Source: Sanderia malayensis
Lineage: Eukaryota; Cnidaria; Scyphozoa; Semaeostomeae; Pelagiidae
DNA: 64,000 bases
Direction of reading: 5' to 3'
NCBI GenBank assembly: GCA_013076295.1
Contig: RQOL01000699.1
Coordinates: 2,976,001-3,040,000, forward strand
Shown here: positions 48,490-62,335 of the stretch, one piece after another
Layout: every line of letters starts with the position of its first letter
Numbering within the stretch: position 1 is the stretch's first letter
The notes under the pieces: model-generated
The model's database searches: none
What the model was told of the DNA's origin: nothing
The model's input: the letters and a program-made list of their open reading frames with translations, nothing else
Translations under genes and position numbers: made by a program

Positions 48490-49740
48490 ACAAGATGTCA
48501 CTGGTTCGAGCCAAGGTGGTGGCTGCTTGATTTGATTTGCTTTTTGATCTTTTTATGAAGTTATCTTGATAAAAATTCAAAGATTTGATATCTAGTGCTG
48601 TGGTACAGAGGTTGATACTTCAGCTTCACAATCCAGAGGTTGGTGGTTCAAGCCAGGCGCAGTTATTTTTCCTTTTAAATTATTACGTTGAGAAAGAATT
48701 ATTACTTGAGAAAGAATAAATAAGAAATCGTTGCTCTTCCAGTTGCCGGCTGTAGTAGCTTGATGGTAGAGCTACTGACTGATAACCGGAATGTTCGTGG
48801 TTCAAACCCAGGTACCGACCAATAGATTTTAATGTTTTCAAACGAAGTAACTACGTGGAAAGGAATAAGTATGAGAATTGCAACTTTTCGATCATCGGTT
48901 GCAGTAGCGTGGTGGTAGTGCTACGGGGTGTGCACCGACCAGGTAAGTGGTTCGAGACAAGGTGAAGTTAAGTAAATTTGAAAAATTAAGTATGAAGGTG
49001 AGTAAACTAAGATTAAGCTAAGATCAATCTTAGCTTAATCTTAAAAAGCTAAGATTTCATGCTCGCAAAGCGTAGGAATAATAGAATTAAGGAAGCATGA
49101 CGCGCTTTGCAAAAACCCTAGGGCATATCGCGCAAATGGTTGAAAAAAGTAAGGGTGTCATACGCTCGCGCATGAAAAACTAAGGGGAGGCGGATCAACT
49201 TTTTGTTACAAGTAAAGACCTCTAGAGAAAACGCAAAGCGAATTTACGTCCCCCTAGTTTTCTATGTCGCGCGGTTGCGTCCCCCTTTGGTTTTTTACCA
49301 CTTTGTGCAATGACCCCTTACTTTATCTATCTGTCTAATTTTTTATCTTTTATCATTATTTATCACTAATCTTATGTTTAAATGTATCTGCTGTTCGCGC
49401 CATAATAACTAGACGTTTCGATTATAATAACTTTCAAATTATTTTTACGACTGTTTAATTGCTCTTACCTTCACCTTGTCTCGAACCACTTACCTGGTCG
49501 GTGCAAACCCCGTAGCTCTACCACCACGCTACTGCAACCGATGATGGAAATAATGCAATTCTCATACTTATTCCTTTGTACATAATTACTTTGTCTGAAA
49601 ACATTAAAATCTAAGGGTGGGTACCTGGGTTTGAACCATTACCATTCCGGTTATCAGTCAGTAGCTCTACCACCAAGCTACTGAACCGATGATCGCAAAG
49701 ATGCATTTGTCATACTTATTCCTTTCCATGTTATTACTTT
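48490..49740. repeat. tRNA-like modules in a large palindrome
   Basis: On the plus strand B-box-like words occur at 48503 (GGTTCGAGCC), 48645 (GGTTCAAGCC), 48799 (GGTTCAAACC) and 48949 (GGTTCGAGAC), about 150 bp apart. Each is preceded by an A-box-like segment such as TAGCTTGATGGTAGAGC. The last two modules recur inverted at 49478-49487 and 49628-49637, with their flanks, around a ~500-bp centre. The stems are imperfect, so these look like SINE-type or pseudo-tRNA units, not working tRNA genes. Confidence 0.7.
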
Positions 49741-50359
49741 GTTCATAAAAAGGTCCTACCATTTTGAAAGAAAGTCTTTTCGATGGATGTACCAATATTT
49801 TGAAAAAATAGTATACATCAAATGACTGACTTTTTAATGTTATTGAAATCGATTTTATAAAAGAATTATAATTGTACTTCCTGGATTGAACTTATTTATC
49901 CTCATCATAAGCGTACTGAAAGAAATGTACACAGGAACGACAACAGAGACGAGAGTTCGAGTCCATCTCTCTGGTTCGTGCCCAGACGAGCATATATTTA
50001 AAAAACATACAAAACAAAGTCTACATAAAAATAGTTCTGATATCGCAAAAAATCCCGAACAAAGTTTCTTAAGCGAATATTGAGCGCATTGCAAAGTTCT
50101 TTCTATTAAAATTCGCTCAATAAGAAATACAAAAAAAGGTCGACACGAAAAATAACGCTGAGAGATAATAATTTACTTACCGCCCTTCTATAAAAGTTAC
50201 TCGAAACTTCGATTATGTATAAAACTATTCAATGAGGTCTAGATTACAAAAATACTGGTAGAATGAAGATGGATAAAGCTGACAACTATACTATTATCAT
50301 TTAAAATCTATAATATAAAAAAGAACGGATGAAAATATACCATAACATCCAATAACTCT

Positions 50360-53300
50360 TTATTGACCCTTCTTTTCCGCTTTGTCAAACTTCTTGTAGA
50401 CAGAATTATCTGGGAACAGAAAATTGGAAAAGTTAATTGCAATGATAACTACAACGCACAAAGAACACTACATTGGTTGTTACTCAGAGTTTCAAGCTAC
50501 TGAAATTATCGAACAAGTTAATTGAAACAAATTTGGAATTAATTAAAGATTTTGAAGGATTTCAAAGATACGCCTACGGTAAAACGACCAGCCTCGTTAG
50601 GGATCCTATTTCAACGAACCAGCCTCGTTCAAAATATGAACTATTTAATAAACGAGGGTTTGTACAAAACATTGTGGTACATAAAAGCAAATTCAGACAA
50701 CTGGACGCGTTCCAAATAATTGTCCTTCGAAACCAAAATGCGGTCATATCTACTTATTCCATTGAGAAAAAACAAATTAACTTTTGCAAGTTTTTCAAAT
50801 GTCCATCCATTAAGATTATAATAAAGCTTATTTATTCAACTTACCACAGTTGATGGACGTGCACACCCATTCTCCGCATGCGCAGACACTGAAAGTAGAT
50901 AATTCAATCATGAAACGACAAGTAAAAATGTAATGAAGCAAAGCGACCTTCAGCTGTCTGAGAATTCATAAATGTTTTGAGTACAAATAAGATTTCAGAA
51001 TAATGCAAATTATGGTCGAAGCCTCGTTTTTATATCGAGGCAATAGTCAACAACCGGCGGGAAACTAACGTCAGCGGATGATACAAGCGAGATTATAAAC
51101 AGTGAATTTCCAAAAAAATAGAATTTCATGGCAAGAGGCCTTTTACACAAAATACAAACCCAACCAATCCCACGCCTGTTACCATTGAACAGATATAAAC
51201 CTTGGGAATGATTCTGCTTTTGTACAGCCGGCTTGCTTGGTGCGACAAAAAACTCGAAGTGCACACAAAAAGTAATTGTATTAGGAAAGCGTATCTACAC
51301 CAATAGAGAACTGAGAACAATAAAGCCACTAAGCCTAATGAGATCAGAGTAAAAACGCTTGGCTTGGGTCACAAGTTAAGATGGAATAAGAATTAATGGA
51401 ATTACAAATCAAATCGTGCCATTATCTTTATGAGCTTCTATTTCTCTGTTTTTAATTCAAACGGATTAGACTCGTAGGGCAATTGCAAACATTTTAAATA
51501 AATAACAACGGCTGGGATTTTGGGAAACAAAGACGTTACATACATGCAGGAAATAAGAAATGAAAAAGGGCAAAAGCTGTGGGTGTTTAAACAATTTCCT
51601 CAGTAAAACTAAGTTTAAAATAGATGTTTATTAATTGTAGCATTGAGAGATGAACGGGAATATGGAGGAATTTATCAATGGTTTGAGTGACTTCATGGGG
51701 TGTTTACATGAAGTATTACGGTATGAGATGACAGACAAATGGTTGCTAATTCTGACGTATCTTTTCATTCAAATCTTGGTTATTCCTGTTCCTTTCAATT
51801 CGTGGATATCGCAAGACAGGAAAATAAACAAAGCATCCCCGAAAGCCTCTCCCCAAATCAGAATATATGGTCACTCAGCTATTATCACAGGGCCTTATTC
51901 ACTGCCTCCCACTGCAAACTAATAATCTAAACAATGGTAGAGAAACACTGTAATAGCAGCCACCATTGTATGTGAGGGTTGTTGTAAAATTAAGCTTCTT
52001 CGATATGCACCAGGTGAGTAAGCATCAATGGAGCACTTACCAGGTGTTGCATCCTTGTGGCACCTCATCGCCATCGTTATATTCTCTTTCATCAAGTTCA
52101 CATTCTGTTGGAAAAAGATTACGGGTTACATACACACATAAAAAGACCTTTAAAACAAATAAAGAAATAAATATAAAGATAACATATAAAGAAATATACA
52201 AACATATAAACATATAAAGAAATAAATTGCTTACTTTTGGGACTAAGAAGTGTTTCTGTTGGAAGAAAAGAACAAATAATAAATAAATAACTCAAAACAT
52301 TCGTTGCTATAATTATTGGAAAGCGACCTGCAGTTTATACAGCTTAGAAAAATCTAGGCGTGCAAATCTGTTAATGCTAGAATAAAGAATGTAAGCAAAT
52401 AATCAAATGATTGAGAACGAGGCTAGTTTGCAAGCGAGGCTCACCGGGATCAAGGCATTTGGAGAACTCGTCAATGTTAAGCTTCGAATCTGCATCAATA
52501 TCTGTGAAGCTGATCAATGCATCGGCACAAAGGCCTCGGAGGACTGGGTTCGTGTGTTTATCTGTTGTCAAAATCTGCAATAAATAAACTCGGTTCTTAT
52601 GCTGTGACGTAGCAAAGGTAGTTGGCAGTTATACAGGGCAGTGTATGTATCTTAGAGCAGATCTAAAGCATTGCTACAACATCATAGCTTTCAACGATAT
52701 TCAGAGGCCTATCAATTGAACTAATTAACCCGTTACGATGCAATACTGTTATACTGGGGAATAATACAGCGAAACTTCAAAAGAACAACAACTAACTAGG
52801 GTTCTTTAAGCCGGGATTAAACTGTGTACTATGAAGCAGTTCTAGGGACGAAATGTTAAGTTTGTCATACCGCGAAACTCACTATATTGATAAGTGAAGT
52901 TATAAAATAGCATTACATCATCCATTAGAATTTTCTCGCTATAACTGTATTGCTAACATGGGTATAATTATAATTGAAGACAAGGGGATTGTGATATAAA
53001 CAAATGCAATGGAATACCTCGCTGATTGAGTCGTTGCCTTCTAACAGTTTGATGAATTCCATTGTTTCGAGTTTCGAGTCCTTATTCTCGTCAAGAACGA
53101 AAAAGATGTCCTTAAGGATATCGTTGTATTTTCTTCCTGCTGCTTCGCTGCTTGTTTCAATTTTCTTGATCCACTTCAACAGACTAAATCTCAGCGAATC
53201 GCGGTCCTTCTGCAAGCAGACAACTAATAGGAAAAGAGACAAATTCTTGCTCAAAACAAACACTCCAAAAAGGTGCTCAACTTAACATATCGCGTTTTGG

Positions 53301-56300
53301 ATTCACAGAGTATTAATTCGAATTTATAATGCTTTGACTTGTCGCGGCCTAATCCGAGCGAAGCGTACTGTACTTGATCCATTAAAAGGGCGGGAATAGG
53401 GCGGGAATTAATAATAGCCCCGGGCGCTTAATCGAGGAAATAACAAAATTATAGATAAAGTTTAATTGATTTATCGAAGGGGAGGACTATACGTTGATCT
53501 TCGTAATTCAAAAAATTTACCCGCAAAAGTAGTAAAGTTGGGTCAAAGATAAATTAATAAATATCTTCCACCAATCCAATTTGCTTACAATTCTGAATTA
53601 TCCAATCGATTCCCAGCATCTCTGATCACGCGACAGTAGTTCATTGAAATGATTGGTTAATTAAACAATTAAGAAACGTGCATACCTGGTTGTGGTGATT
53701 TTCTCTTTTCCTCCTCCATGAGTTTCTTTTCTATTTCCATTTCTACAAAATCAACAACAAAATAGCATTGAAACTAAACTTGCAAACAAAACGAAACACT
53801 AAAAGCCAAAAACTGGTCCCAAGGAACAACAGAATAGAGTTGTTTTGACGAAAAATAAAAATCTCGCGATAGTTACTGCAACCTAACATTTGTTAAAATG
53901 GAAGTTACGCATGAGATATTATTCAATATTCAATTGCTTGAAAATATTCGCTACAGAGGTTAGCAACTACGGAATAAAAGCATAATTTCTTGTAGAGTAA
54001 GCTCTTTCTGTCCCTTGCAAGAAAGAAATGCATTTGGGAAGTTCAACTTCGTGTCATCAATAATTTAATAACAAACCTATTTTGCATGAGCCCATTGAGA
54101 CAATCTTGAGTACGGTCCCTTCGCTACACGCGGCTTTGTTCATTTCGCATTCATTGTCATAAGTGACATTGTTGTTGGCGCAAACTGGCTTCGGTGGCTC
54201 GTAACAGCGCTCGATGCAGTCGCAAACTGGCTCCTTGCTAAGACCCTCGACGCATTCTCTGCCTACACCGCAGAAAACGTTGGCACACGAACCAGCTAAA
54301 AGATAAATAAAGCACGGGTACGAATAAAAATAAACGTGGCACGAACACGCACGAAATAAGATACTTTTTATTCAATATTTAACTCGATATATGGCCTAGC
54401 AGCGAAACTGCAAAGTAAAATTTTCAACGCGTCTCGGATATTCGAAGAGAATTAAGTTTGGCGGGAAATTCCATCATGACTAGTTCCAGTCTTAAACCAA
54501 AAAATGAAACTTGGGAATTTGTTTTTTGCAATTTCGCGACATTTTATCTATCAAAAAACATACAAGACTAAGCCAACCAAACACATTCTAATAACTTTGC
54601 AAGATAGTCATCGTGATAAGAAAGCACAACTTTTCAATTTCAGATTATTAACATTGATAATATTGCCTCAAAATTTTCACCGCAAACCCATGCCCAATTT
54701 TCTTGATTATCATTTACAACCGTGTCAGCCATTTTTATTATGGCTTCAGGGAACACAAAAGATTTTGGGAGGAATTTCTTGATTATAACACTCATTTTAC
54801 CAGAGATATATATTAGGAAGCTGGAGGGGCAGATACCAGAAATAGTTTTTTATCTGTTAAATGTAATAATTTTAGTTCATCATCGCTGAAAGCAAGTAAA
54901 AAATAACGAATATGAAAATAAATAATATCAACGGAAAACTCATACTTCCAACGCCAGGTCTCTTTCTCGAGGATTTCCTTTGTGCAAGGGTCTGAAAAAC
55001 AAAGAACAACACACAATAAAGAGATTGCTTTAGGATGTTAAAATGTATTGGTGTTTAGTTTCTTCAAAGCCATAAAACCAAAGAATGATTGATCGGTGGC
55101 AGAGTCTGGGTTAATATTCAACCTAAATGCCAAACTGTTGGCACTTAGCCAGAGCTGCAATGTATTAATATTCTATAGAAACAATAGTCGAAAATACGGA
55201 AAAATATCAGAAATTTCATCGACTCCAAGCTCTGTCCATCCATTATTAGATTCTATTTCTATATTCAAATGACCTTTTAGTTAGAACGACCATAAGTGTT
55301 TACAAATATTTCACAATAAATTATGAAAGACAAGACGAGGAATGCGGTGAGGCTGTAACTTATCATCCAAAGACCAAAATTTGAAATGTCATTATTCAGA
55401 AATTCTACTGGCCTGATAGCAAGCAAGTAAGCAAGAAACAGGGATACCAAAACTTTTTATAGCCATAATTGAAAATAAAATTAGCCATAAAGAATTTTAT
55501 CAATGTTAAGTTGGGGAAAGTACTTTATTTTAATTGTCTAAACAATGATATTATCCAAAGAAGTCGAAAACAGAAAGTAGGGTCAATTAGAGCAAATGAT
55601 AAAATTGTGGCACAAAACCACACAATTTATTATAATAAATGAAACATTAGAAAAATGAAAAATATCAACGTGGCAAATACTTTCAAAAACCAATACCAAA
55701 CATCCGATACATATTTTCTTAACAAGCAGCTCGACTCTCTTGACAAGTTACTTAAATATCTGAAATACCTTGAGAGTTATTATGATTTGACTGCACTCCT
55801 TGCATGCATAAACACTGTACTAACACCTTCCTCACGAAAAACGCTTTCAAATTTTAAACAGAACAGAACTAATAGCTTCTGTTCTGGGAAATAAATAAAA
55901 TGAAATTTTCTGTGGTATGAATATTTGTGGAGTTTTTACAGCTTCTCATGATGAGATCCAGTTGTTTGAAATTTCCGATTCCAGCCCTAGTTGGCATTAA
56001 ATCCCACCTTGGCCAACATAAGCCCCACACGATTCTTGGTTGGGGGACTTGCCCCCATTTGCTCAAAGATTCCTGTATCGCACAACAGCCACCCCCACCA
56101 ACATTACGAAATTCAACTGCTTCATTCTTTTCTAGACCCTTTTTAAATTTGCTGAAATCATAAATACATGAGTGGAACCATAATTAATTGCAGTTTATGT
56201 GAATGAGGTTTGGTTGAGCTCTGAAGAATTGACAAAAAAACAATGGCAAACGCCACTATCTGTTAACCACTGTCCTAATCTGTTGATCCGCCCAATATTG

Positions 56301-58032
56301 AAAAATATTGAACCCAAGAGAAAATTATTATGCGCAGTAATTTTCAATTCTCAGACGCAGAGAGGACAGCAGAACACATGCAAAGTTCGACCAGTCAAGT
56401 TGGAATTTTATCTAATTCCCTCGTCTAGAAACAGGCTAAAAACAGCGATTAAATTGATTGAATCTCATAGATACAACACGAGGCCAATTTACTGGCGGTC
56501 GACTGTTAAAAGGCATGTCAATTATGGTTATGGACCAAATTCAATATGGCACACACACCAAGGGTTGTTATCTATATTAGCCTCGTTTCAAAACAAAACT
56601 CCACATTATTTTGAAATGTGAAAATTCGGGGTTTGCGCCATTCGGGTCTCAAGTCAAAGAGGGAACAAAAACGTGGAATGCGAATCTACAAGACCCCGTA
56701 ACGTTTGTGACAGTGAACTCTAGAAAATTAAGTAAGCTTGATATTTGAGCAAAACATTATGAAATTCCCTCACTCGAACGTAAGTCATAACTAGCTCGAG
56801 TTCCACTACTGATAGGTTCGAGCCCAGGACCACTCTTCGCCAAACTAGCTCGAATGCTACTACGGACAAGTTCGAGCCCAGGACCAGTCTTCGACAAAGA
56901 GCACCAACACAATGTCCACGGGAGAAACGAAAACACACAGTGAGAGTAGAAATATAAAACAACAATATTTCACGTTAATCGCCAAAAAAGTAGCTGTTAT
57001 GACCTTTTGATCCGAATGAAAACATTGCCAATAAATTTAGAACATTTAGCCTCGATGAAAGATATTTCAGGGCGTAGAATTTCACCCCTTGAGCTTAATA
57101 ACGTGCGCAATTTTCACAGAGCAAAATATTTTCCGCGGGTGAGACAAAAGTCAATGAAAACCAGACGGAACATTTGATAAATTGCAGCCAGTGATTCAAC
57201 TTAAAACTTTAGTTGCTCACCACAATTTAACCATGAGAAATCAAATTTTTCGATGCAAACATATATTTGGTCTCCCCTCCCTAGTGTCTTGTTCTTCGAG
57301 TTTGACTTTCGATAATTCTCAAAATCGCGATAATTTTAGCATAATTTTTTCGTGGTGTTCAAGCAACTTAGCGAAATCAAAGTAAAAGTTATCTCCAAAA
57401 TAGGCCCAAGCCACAGTGGTTTGAGAAAATTTCTTAAAATTCAAAATGGAATGAATGACTTCGGTCCTGAGACACAACACAACCAACGATTGTCTTTCTC
57501 ACATGGTTTATTAAAACAAACCGTTTCCGACAATGGAGAGTCAAACTACGCACAAAATTAAAAAAGATAATAGCTTGAGTTCGGATACTGATATACAACC
57601 ATCTTTTTAATGACGATACATTCAAAGACTGAATTAATAAATAGAAATATGCAATATTTCATTATTTCAATATACGGGATATCCTAATGGTATGGACTCG
57701 TGAAAACAATGTCAAACATTGTATTTTTCTTCAAGTGCACCGCATTATAACGAGAGAAACAGAAAAGACTTAAAATACAGATGACTGATTTTGAAGACAA
57801 CTAACAAAGAATTCGTCAATTCTGGTTACGTTTAATATTGTTTGTCTAGAAAAAGGCTAAGCAGTTTTAGAAAAACAACAGATAGTACTTTTCTTTCATA
57901 CAATATTTGCGGCTTTGTTAATGAATTTCATAAACTGGCTGGGTGATTCAAATATACTTTTTCAAACTTAAAACATGTACTCACCAAGCTGACAAAACAG
58001 ATAGCAAACAAAACCCAAACTGATTTCCACAT
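50360..58032 (-). CDS. FSTL1: Follistatin-related protein 1 (follistatin-like 1)
   Basis: This is a secreted SPARC-family glycoprotein; in vertebrates it modulates BMP/TGF-beta signalling. Coding exons are 58032-57985, 54991-54946, 54295-54077, 53742-53686, 53223-53018, 52574-52445, 52255-52235, 52104-52041, 50888-50845 and 50409-50360, giving 294 aa (human 308). The order is: signal peptide (MWKSVWVLFAICFVSL), a short basic segment, a follistatin/Kazal module (CANVFCGVGREC, then CYEPPKPVCANNNVTYDNEC), a charged linker, PVVC plus a helical region, EF-hand-like segments (DENKDSKLETMEF; DIDADSKLNIDEF after VLRGLCADALI) and a VWC-like cysteine cluster (CNTCVCACGEWVCTSINC). It ends in TAA, overlapped by an AATAAA signal. 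The PVVC and LRGLC blocks are diagnostic for FSTL1 over SPARC. An untranslated 5' exon probably ends at 58217, and the acceptor abuts the ATG. Confidence 0.92.
56789..56896. repeat. Two tandem 54-bp repeats in FSTL1 intron 1
   Basis: AACTAGCTCGA begins each copy and both contain GTTCGAGCCCAGGACCA. The GTTCGAGCCC word is B-box-like, perhaps a tRNA-derived scrap. Confidence 0.6.
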
Positions 58033-58903
58033 CTAAAAAAGTAATACAACATTGGGTTTAATTCAATTTAACTTCGTTCCAGACGATGTTCGCTAGGCCA
58101 GACATGTTGAACCTTTACGAAAAGCAAAATAATCTGTGAACCTGATTGTTGAAAAATTAGCAGCCACTTTTCACAGCGATGCAGTTTAATATATTAAAAA
58201 ACATATAGAAACTTACCTTTATAGATAAGATTAATTCAGTATCTTGAAGCAATGAGTGTATCTGTGATAAATGTGCTGGTTTTTGCAGCGCTATTGGAAA
58301 ACTGCGAGTGAGGTGAGAGAAATGAAAGCCCCCAGAGGCGAAAACTGAACAAATACAGATAAAACCGGATGTATTGACATTACTTTATTGTCATGAAAAA
58401 CTTGTGTCTAAAATCCATTGTTCTTCAAGCAATTGAGATTACCTTAGGCCAATGGAAAACGGTTTGATGACAAAGATAAAGTGGAGCGCGTTCCTAACAC
58501 ATCAAGTACTGAACGCCATGAAGAAATTCTTGCCAATATTTGCAAATATTTCGTCTTTTAATTATCAATTGTTTATTCATGCACTTTCAGCATTGACGAG
58601 GGGGCATGGCGTTAATTGTTTAAAAGCCGTATGCGTTTAAAAAGCTCGTTTTTTCAAAAAACGAATGAGCCATTTGGATGCTTGTACGTTAATAATAGCC
58701 CCCGGCGTTATTGATACAAAATGAGCTAATCGAGCATGCGCAGAAATAAAACTGAGGGGAATGTCTTTAACAACTGTAGCAAATAAATCTTAATTACTAT
58801 GTTGATTATATAATTGAATAAAATTCAAAACTTATGATATATACAACAAAACGAAATACTGTGTTAGGTAAGCTTATCGATCAACCACAAGATTGAGAAA
58901 TTG

Positions 58904-59863
58904 TCATGAAGTAGACTGTGAAACTTGTGATGATGTTTGAAGCAGGTTACGAAAGACGAATCGTTTTATTGTTGAATTACCAAAACTGTATATGATGGCA
59001 TTTGCTGCAGTATTAACCAATACCATTGTATACGCAATGTATGTTGCTATGCTGACGGACAATGGTGGTGTCACGCCCTTATGAAATTCGTAGTAGACGA
59101 AAATTGGCGAGATAATGTTGTAAGGAAAGTACAAAATGAGCACCGCGCCAAGAAGAATGCGAATTGTCTTGATTGCGGAGACCTCCCGTTCTGCTTCTTT
59201 GTTCACTGAGGAGGCGCTCATGCCTTTGCTGATCACTTGTTTGAAGTTTTCGATATGCATGCGGATACGACAGAAGACTCGCATGTACACTGCTAGCACA
59301 AAAGTGACAGCCATCATGTTGCTTATATGAACTGTCAGCTGTAGTGACAGCAGTGGAGGTGTAAACACATAAATTGCTGTCATAACGTTTGACATTACAA
59401 TGCTGATAATAACAACAAGTTTCATTCGGAAATCGTTCATGAAATGGTTGTAGCGATTCTGTTTCGTGACGTGAATGTATCGGTCTACGGACACGGAGAA
59501 CAACATGCAGAAGGAGAAATAACTGAACACTGATATCAAGTACTTGACAGCGAGCTCGAACGGACAATTTCGGTAGTTGTCTTTTTCTTTTAAAACGATC
59601 ATTATCACCATGAGAGGAAACACAAAAAAACTTGTGCACAAATCTGATATGCTCATGAGTAAGATAAACTTGTTGGTTATCGAGTTCAGCTGTTTGGTTT
59701 TGAAAAGGCTGTAGATGAGAATTGCGTTGCATGCAAATGTTATCAAGCCCAAGATGCCAGTGAGAGTCGCCCATGTATTGAGGTGAACCTTGGGGATGTC
59801 TAGCGGCCACAATGATGGACAACTGTAAAGCTTTAACAAAGTTGTTGTGTTCACTGCTGCCAT
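58904..59863 (-). CDS. Class A (rhodopsin-like) G protein-coupled receptor, copy 1
   Basis: This is an intronless 319-aa seven-helix receptor in the plasma membrane. Visible marks are an N-glycosylation site near the start (NTT, residue 5), TM1 with N46, TM2 with D74 (SISDL), the TM3 disulfide cysteine C100 and a DRY motif at 127-129 (SVDRYIHV). TM6 lacks CWxP (LYFPYN instead), and TM7 has NAIIY (288-292) in place of NPxxY. A short basic C-tail (KRFVFRNLL) follows. The ligand is unknown; such cnidarian expansions are usually orphan amine/peptide-like receptors. It is a tandem duplicate of the gene at 62336, and the starts are 3426 bp apart. An initiator ATG at 59863 matches the duplicate exactly. 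Confidence 0.92.
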   Translation of the reverse strand: MAAVNTTTLLKLYSCPSLWPLDIPKVHLNTWATLTGILGLITFACNAILIYSLFKTKQLNSITNKFILLMSISDLCTSFFVFPLMVIMIVLKEKDNYRNCPFELAVKYLISVFSYFSFCMLFSVSVDRYIHVTKQNRYNHFMNDFRMKLVVIISIVMSNVMTAIYVFTPPLLSLQLTVHISNMMAVTFVLAVYMRVFCRIRMHIENFKQVISKGMSASSVNKEAEREVSAIKTIRILLGAVLILYFPYNIISPIFVYYEFHKGVTPPLSVSIATYIAYTMVLVNTAANAIIYSFGNSTIKRFVFRNLLQTSSQVSQSTS

Positions 59864-59889
59864 GGCTTTATCTTCTTAGTTCTTCAAGT

Positions 59890-60130
59890 ATAACAAGTTT
59901 GGGAGACTCTAATATCTCCTGGTACTAATGCTTCTCTTCTAGTAGCTACCAATATTTCTCTTCTATTTCAAATGTTTTTCTTCTAGTACCACTATTTCTC
60001 TTCTAGTACCAATGTTTCTCTTCTGGTATCAATGTTTCTCTTCTGCAGCTACTCTTTGTTCCAGCTTCTGATCTTCTATTCCAACTCTTTATTTTCTATT
60101 CCAACTTTTTATCTTCTACCATTTCTCGAC
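59890..60130. repeat. TTCTCTTCT-rich minisatellite upstream of GPCR copy 1
   Basis: Irregular repeats of the kinds TTTCTCTTCTAGTACCAATG and TATCTTCTATTCCAACT lie just before the start codon on the minus strand. As RNA sense they are AGAAGAGAAA-rich. Confidence 0.75.
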
Positions 60131-62335
60131 GTTCTTCAGCACCATTGAAAATACGTTCATGCACCTCTAATGACGCTCCCAAGCTTTGCTTTCCACTGAA
60201 ATATTATGACTTCCTCGGGCCATGACGTACAATGAATTCGAATTCAAGTATTCTATACGTGAAGTTAAATATGATTTAGAAACACCAGTTGGAATATACA
60301 ATTACAATAAGCGTTATCAGTATGTATAGTGGCAACATCAAAATGATTGCATCAATTCGAATGCAGCGATTTAACATTCCCGCTTAATAAAAAGACAAAT
60401 GCACTGTCAATGTACCATGCCGAATAATATTGCAATAACTAATCAAGACATTGTTTTTTATGCAAATTTTATTTTAACAATAGACTACCCGTGAATATTG
60501 ATTATTTTTAATTATTTTCGACAAATAAGGACAAGCTGAGTGTGTTCAGTTGCTTGAATATGCTAACTAAGATGAATTCATGTTGACTTTATCTCAGTTG
60601 CCGGCGATCTCTAACATTTGCTATTTATTTTCCCTTGAAAGAAAAGTGCTTATTACCTCTAACATTGAGAATCATCTCTGCTTAAGAAATATGCCAAAAT
60701 GCTGATAAAAGTATTCGACGATAAAAGGGTTTATCTGTTGAGCAGATAAACGTTATGATTATCACTAGGTTAATTATGGTTCCACTTATTGGCATAAGCC
60801 AACCAGCTTATGTCTAAGAACTGGTTAATAATTGTTTTTGCAAAACATCAACAGAACATGTTGCGCGTTCTGTTATTAACTTGCGCTAATGTTATTATAT
60901 TAACACATACATTCGAAAATGGCGTAGAAATAACATAACAAAACAATCTTTCCATAAGAAATTACTTTATAAGAAAGAAATACTTGGCTTTCTAAAACGT
61001 TTGAAATGGTTGAGCCCTGGGTTTTTTAAAATTAGCAACGTTGAAATACTTAGATACTCGGAGCTTCAAGAAGAAATTGATACTCACAAATTCAGTAGAT
61101 AAGTACGCTTAGTTGAAATGGTTTTTCAGCCATCTGGTTGGGACACGATTATCTGGAAAAACGGAAAGTGGCAAGATAACTTTAAAGTGGTTACAGAATT
61201 CCAGAGAAGCAAATAAAAATATAGTTGTAATAATAAATCAAGTTACCTCTGCCAAGAAGCATCTGGCTTGTAACCAAAATGTTCTAACAAGATTAAGTCA
61301 GCAAGCTGAGAGCTGACCGTTCTACGAAATCGATGAACAATCTATGATAGCTACCTTTAATTTCATTTCTTCGCAAAGAAAACAGTAGTCAAATGCTATC
61401 ACCTGCTGGTAACACAGTGGACACATACTCTTTTCATTGACCATGCAGTTCAATATGTATATAGTATTTATACACAACGAAACGACTTGTATGCAACACT
61501 TCTCTTACAGCCTTGTGTTACTGGTTTTCCGAAAATCACATTTAATTGTACAGCTGGCAAAAGCAAAAATAAAGCAAAGTAATGTTGCAATAAAATTACT
61601 AGTATTATTATTTGGCAAAGATGTGAAGAGGTTTAACCAGAAATCAAAAGAAAAATGAAATTGTGCTCACGTTTTATTGTGACCTCTCTCAACTCAATGC
61701 GAGTCTGATTTGCTCGGTTCCATCTGACACTGCGTCCAATACAATATTCCTCCAACTTGATCATGGTTGTGATAAAAATAAGATCTGGAATAGTTCGAGC
61801 AGGGAGTAAGAGACATTGAATCAAGCAATGCAGCTTCAATAAACAAGAAAGAAGGCAATATCGACTTGGCAAGGCAGCCTTCCTTACCTTTAAATCTCGA
61901 TGAAAGAAAAACTGCAACTCGCAGGAGAATTGGCTATGAACCAGAAACTGTACCAAGTGACGGAGCCACAAATATCCATTTTTGACTTTCATAAACTGAA
62001 AAGTTCTTATTAAACCTTGAGCTATAATATTTTCTTTTCTTTAAACAAGTAAATTGTGTAGATATCCTGTGCTAGGTTACAAAGATAGATACAAAGCAGT
62101 CAATTCTAGTGCACGTTTCTTGTATAATACATATTTAACAACATGTAAGCTAACCAGGATTGTTAAACTGTTTAAAACACCATGACCCAAGATAGTGGGA
62201 ACTATCTAGATATATATACTGACTTGAAATTTTAAGTGTACTGAGACAAAAATTGAGATCAAATAAATATAAATATTTATGGATATAACAAAATGAATAA
62301 CAAAGTTTGGCAATCAACCTAAGATTCAAAAATTT
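60131..62335. other. Intergenic spacer between the GPCR copies
   Basis: I see only AT-rich sequence with short ORFs (longest 119 codons) that match nothing recognisable. Part of the left end (about 60130-60540) resembles 63565-63960, as expected of the tandem duplication. Confidence 0.55.

Noticed and set aside
48744..48830. Functional tRNA gene
   Set aside because: A- and B-box-like words are present, but acceptor, anticodon and T stems do not pair well by eye.
54813..55016. Minus-strand ORF reading DPCTKEILEKETW
   Set aside because: It overlaps FSTL1 exon 2 in another frame. Only the LAQRKSSRKRPGVG frame fits the phases of both neighbours.
56199..56621. 140-codon plus-strand ORF in FSTL1 intron 1
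   Set aside because: No recognisable domain, signal or splice partners; likely chance.
59079..59822. 247-codon minus-strand ORF
   Set aside because: It is a shadow frame of the GPCR gene, His/Gln-rich with no membrane helices.
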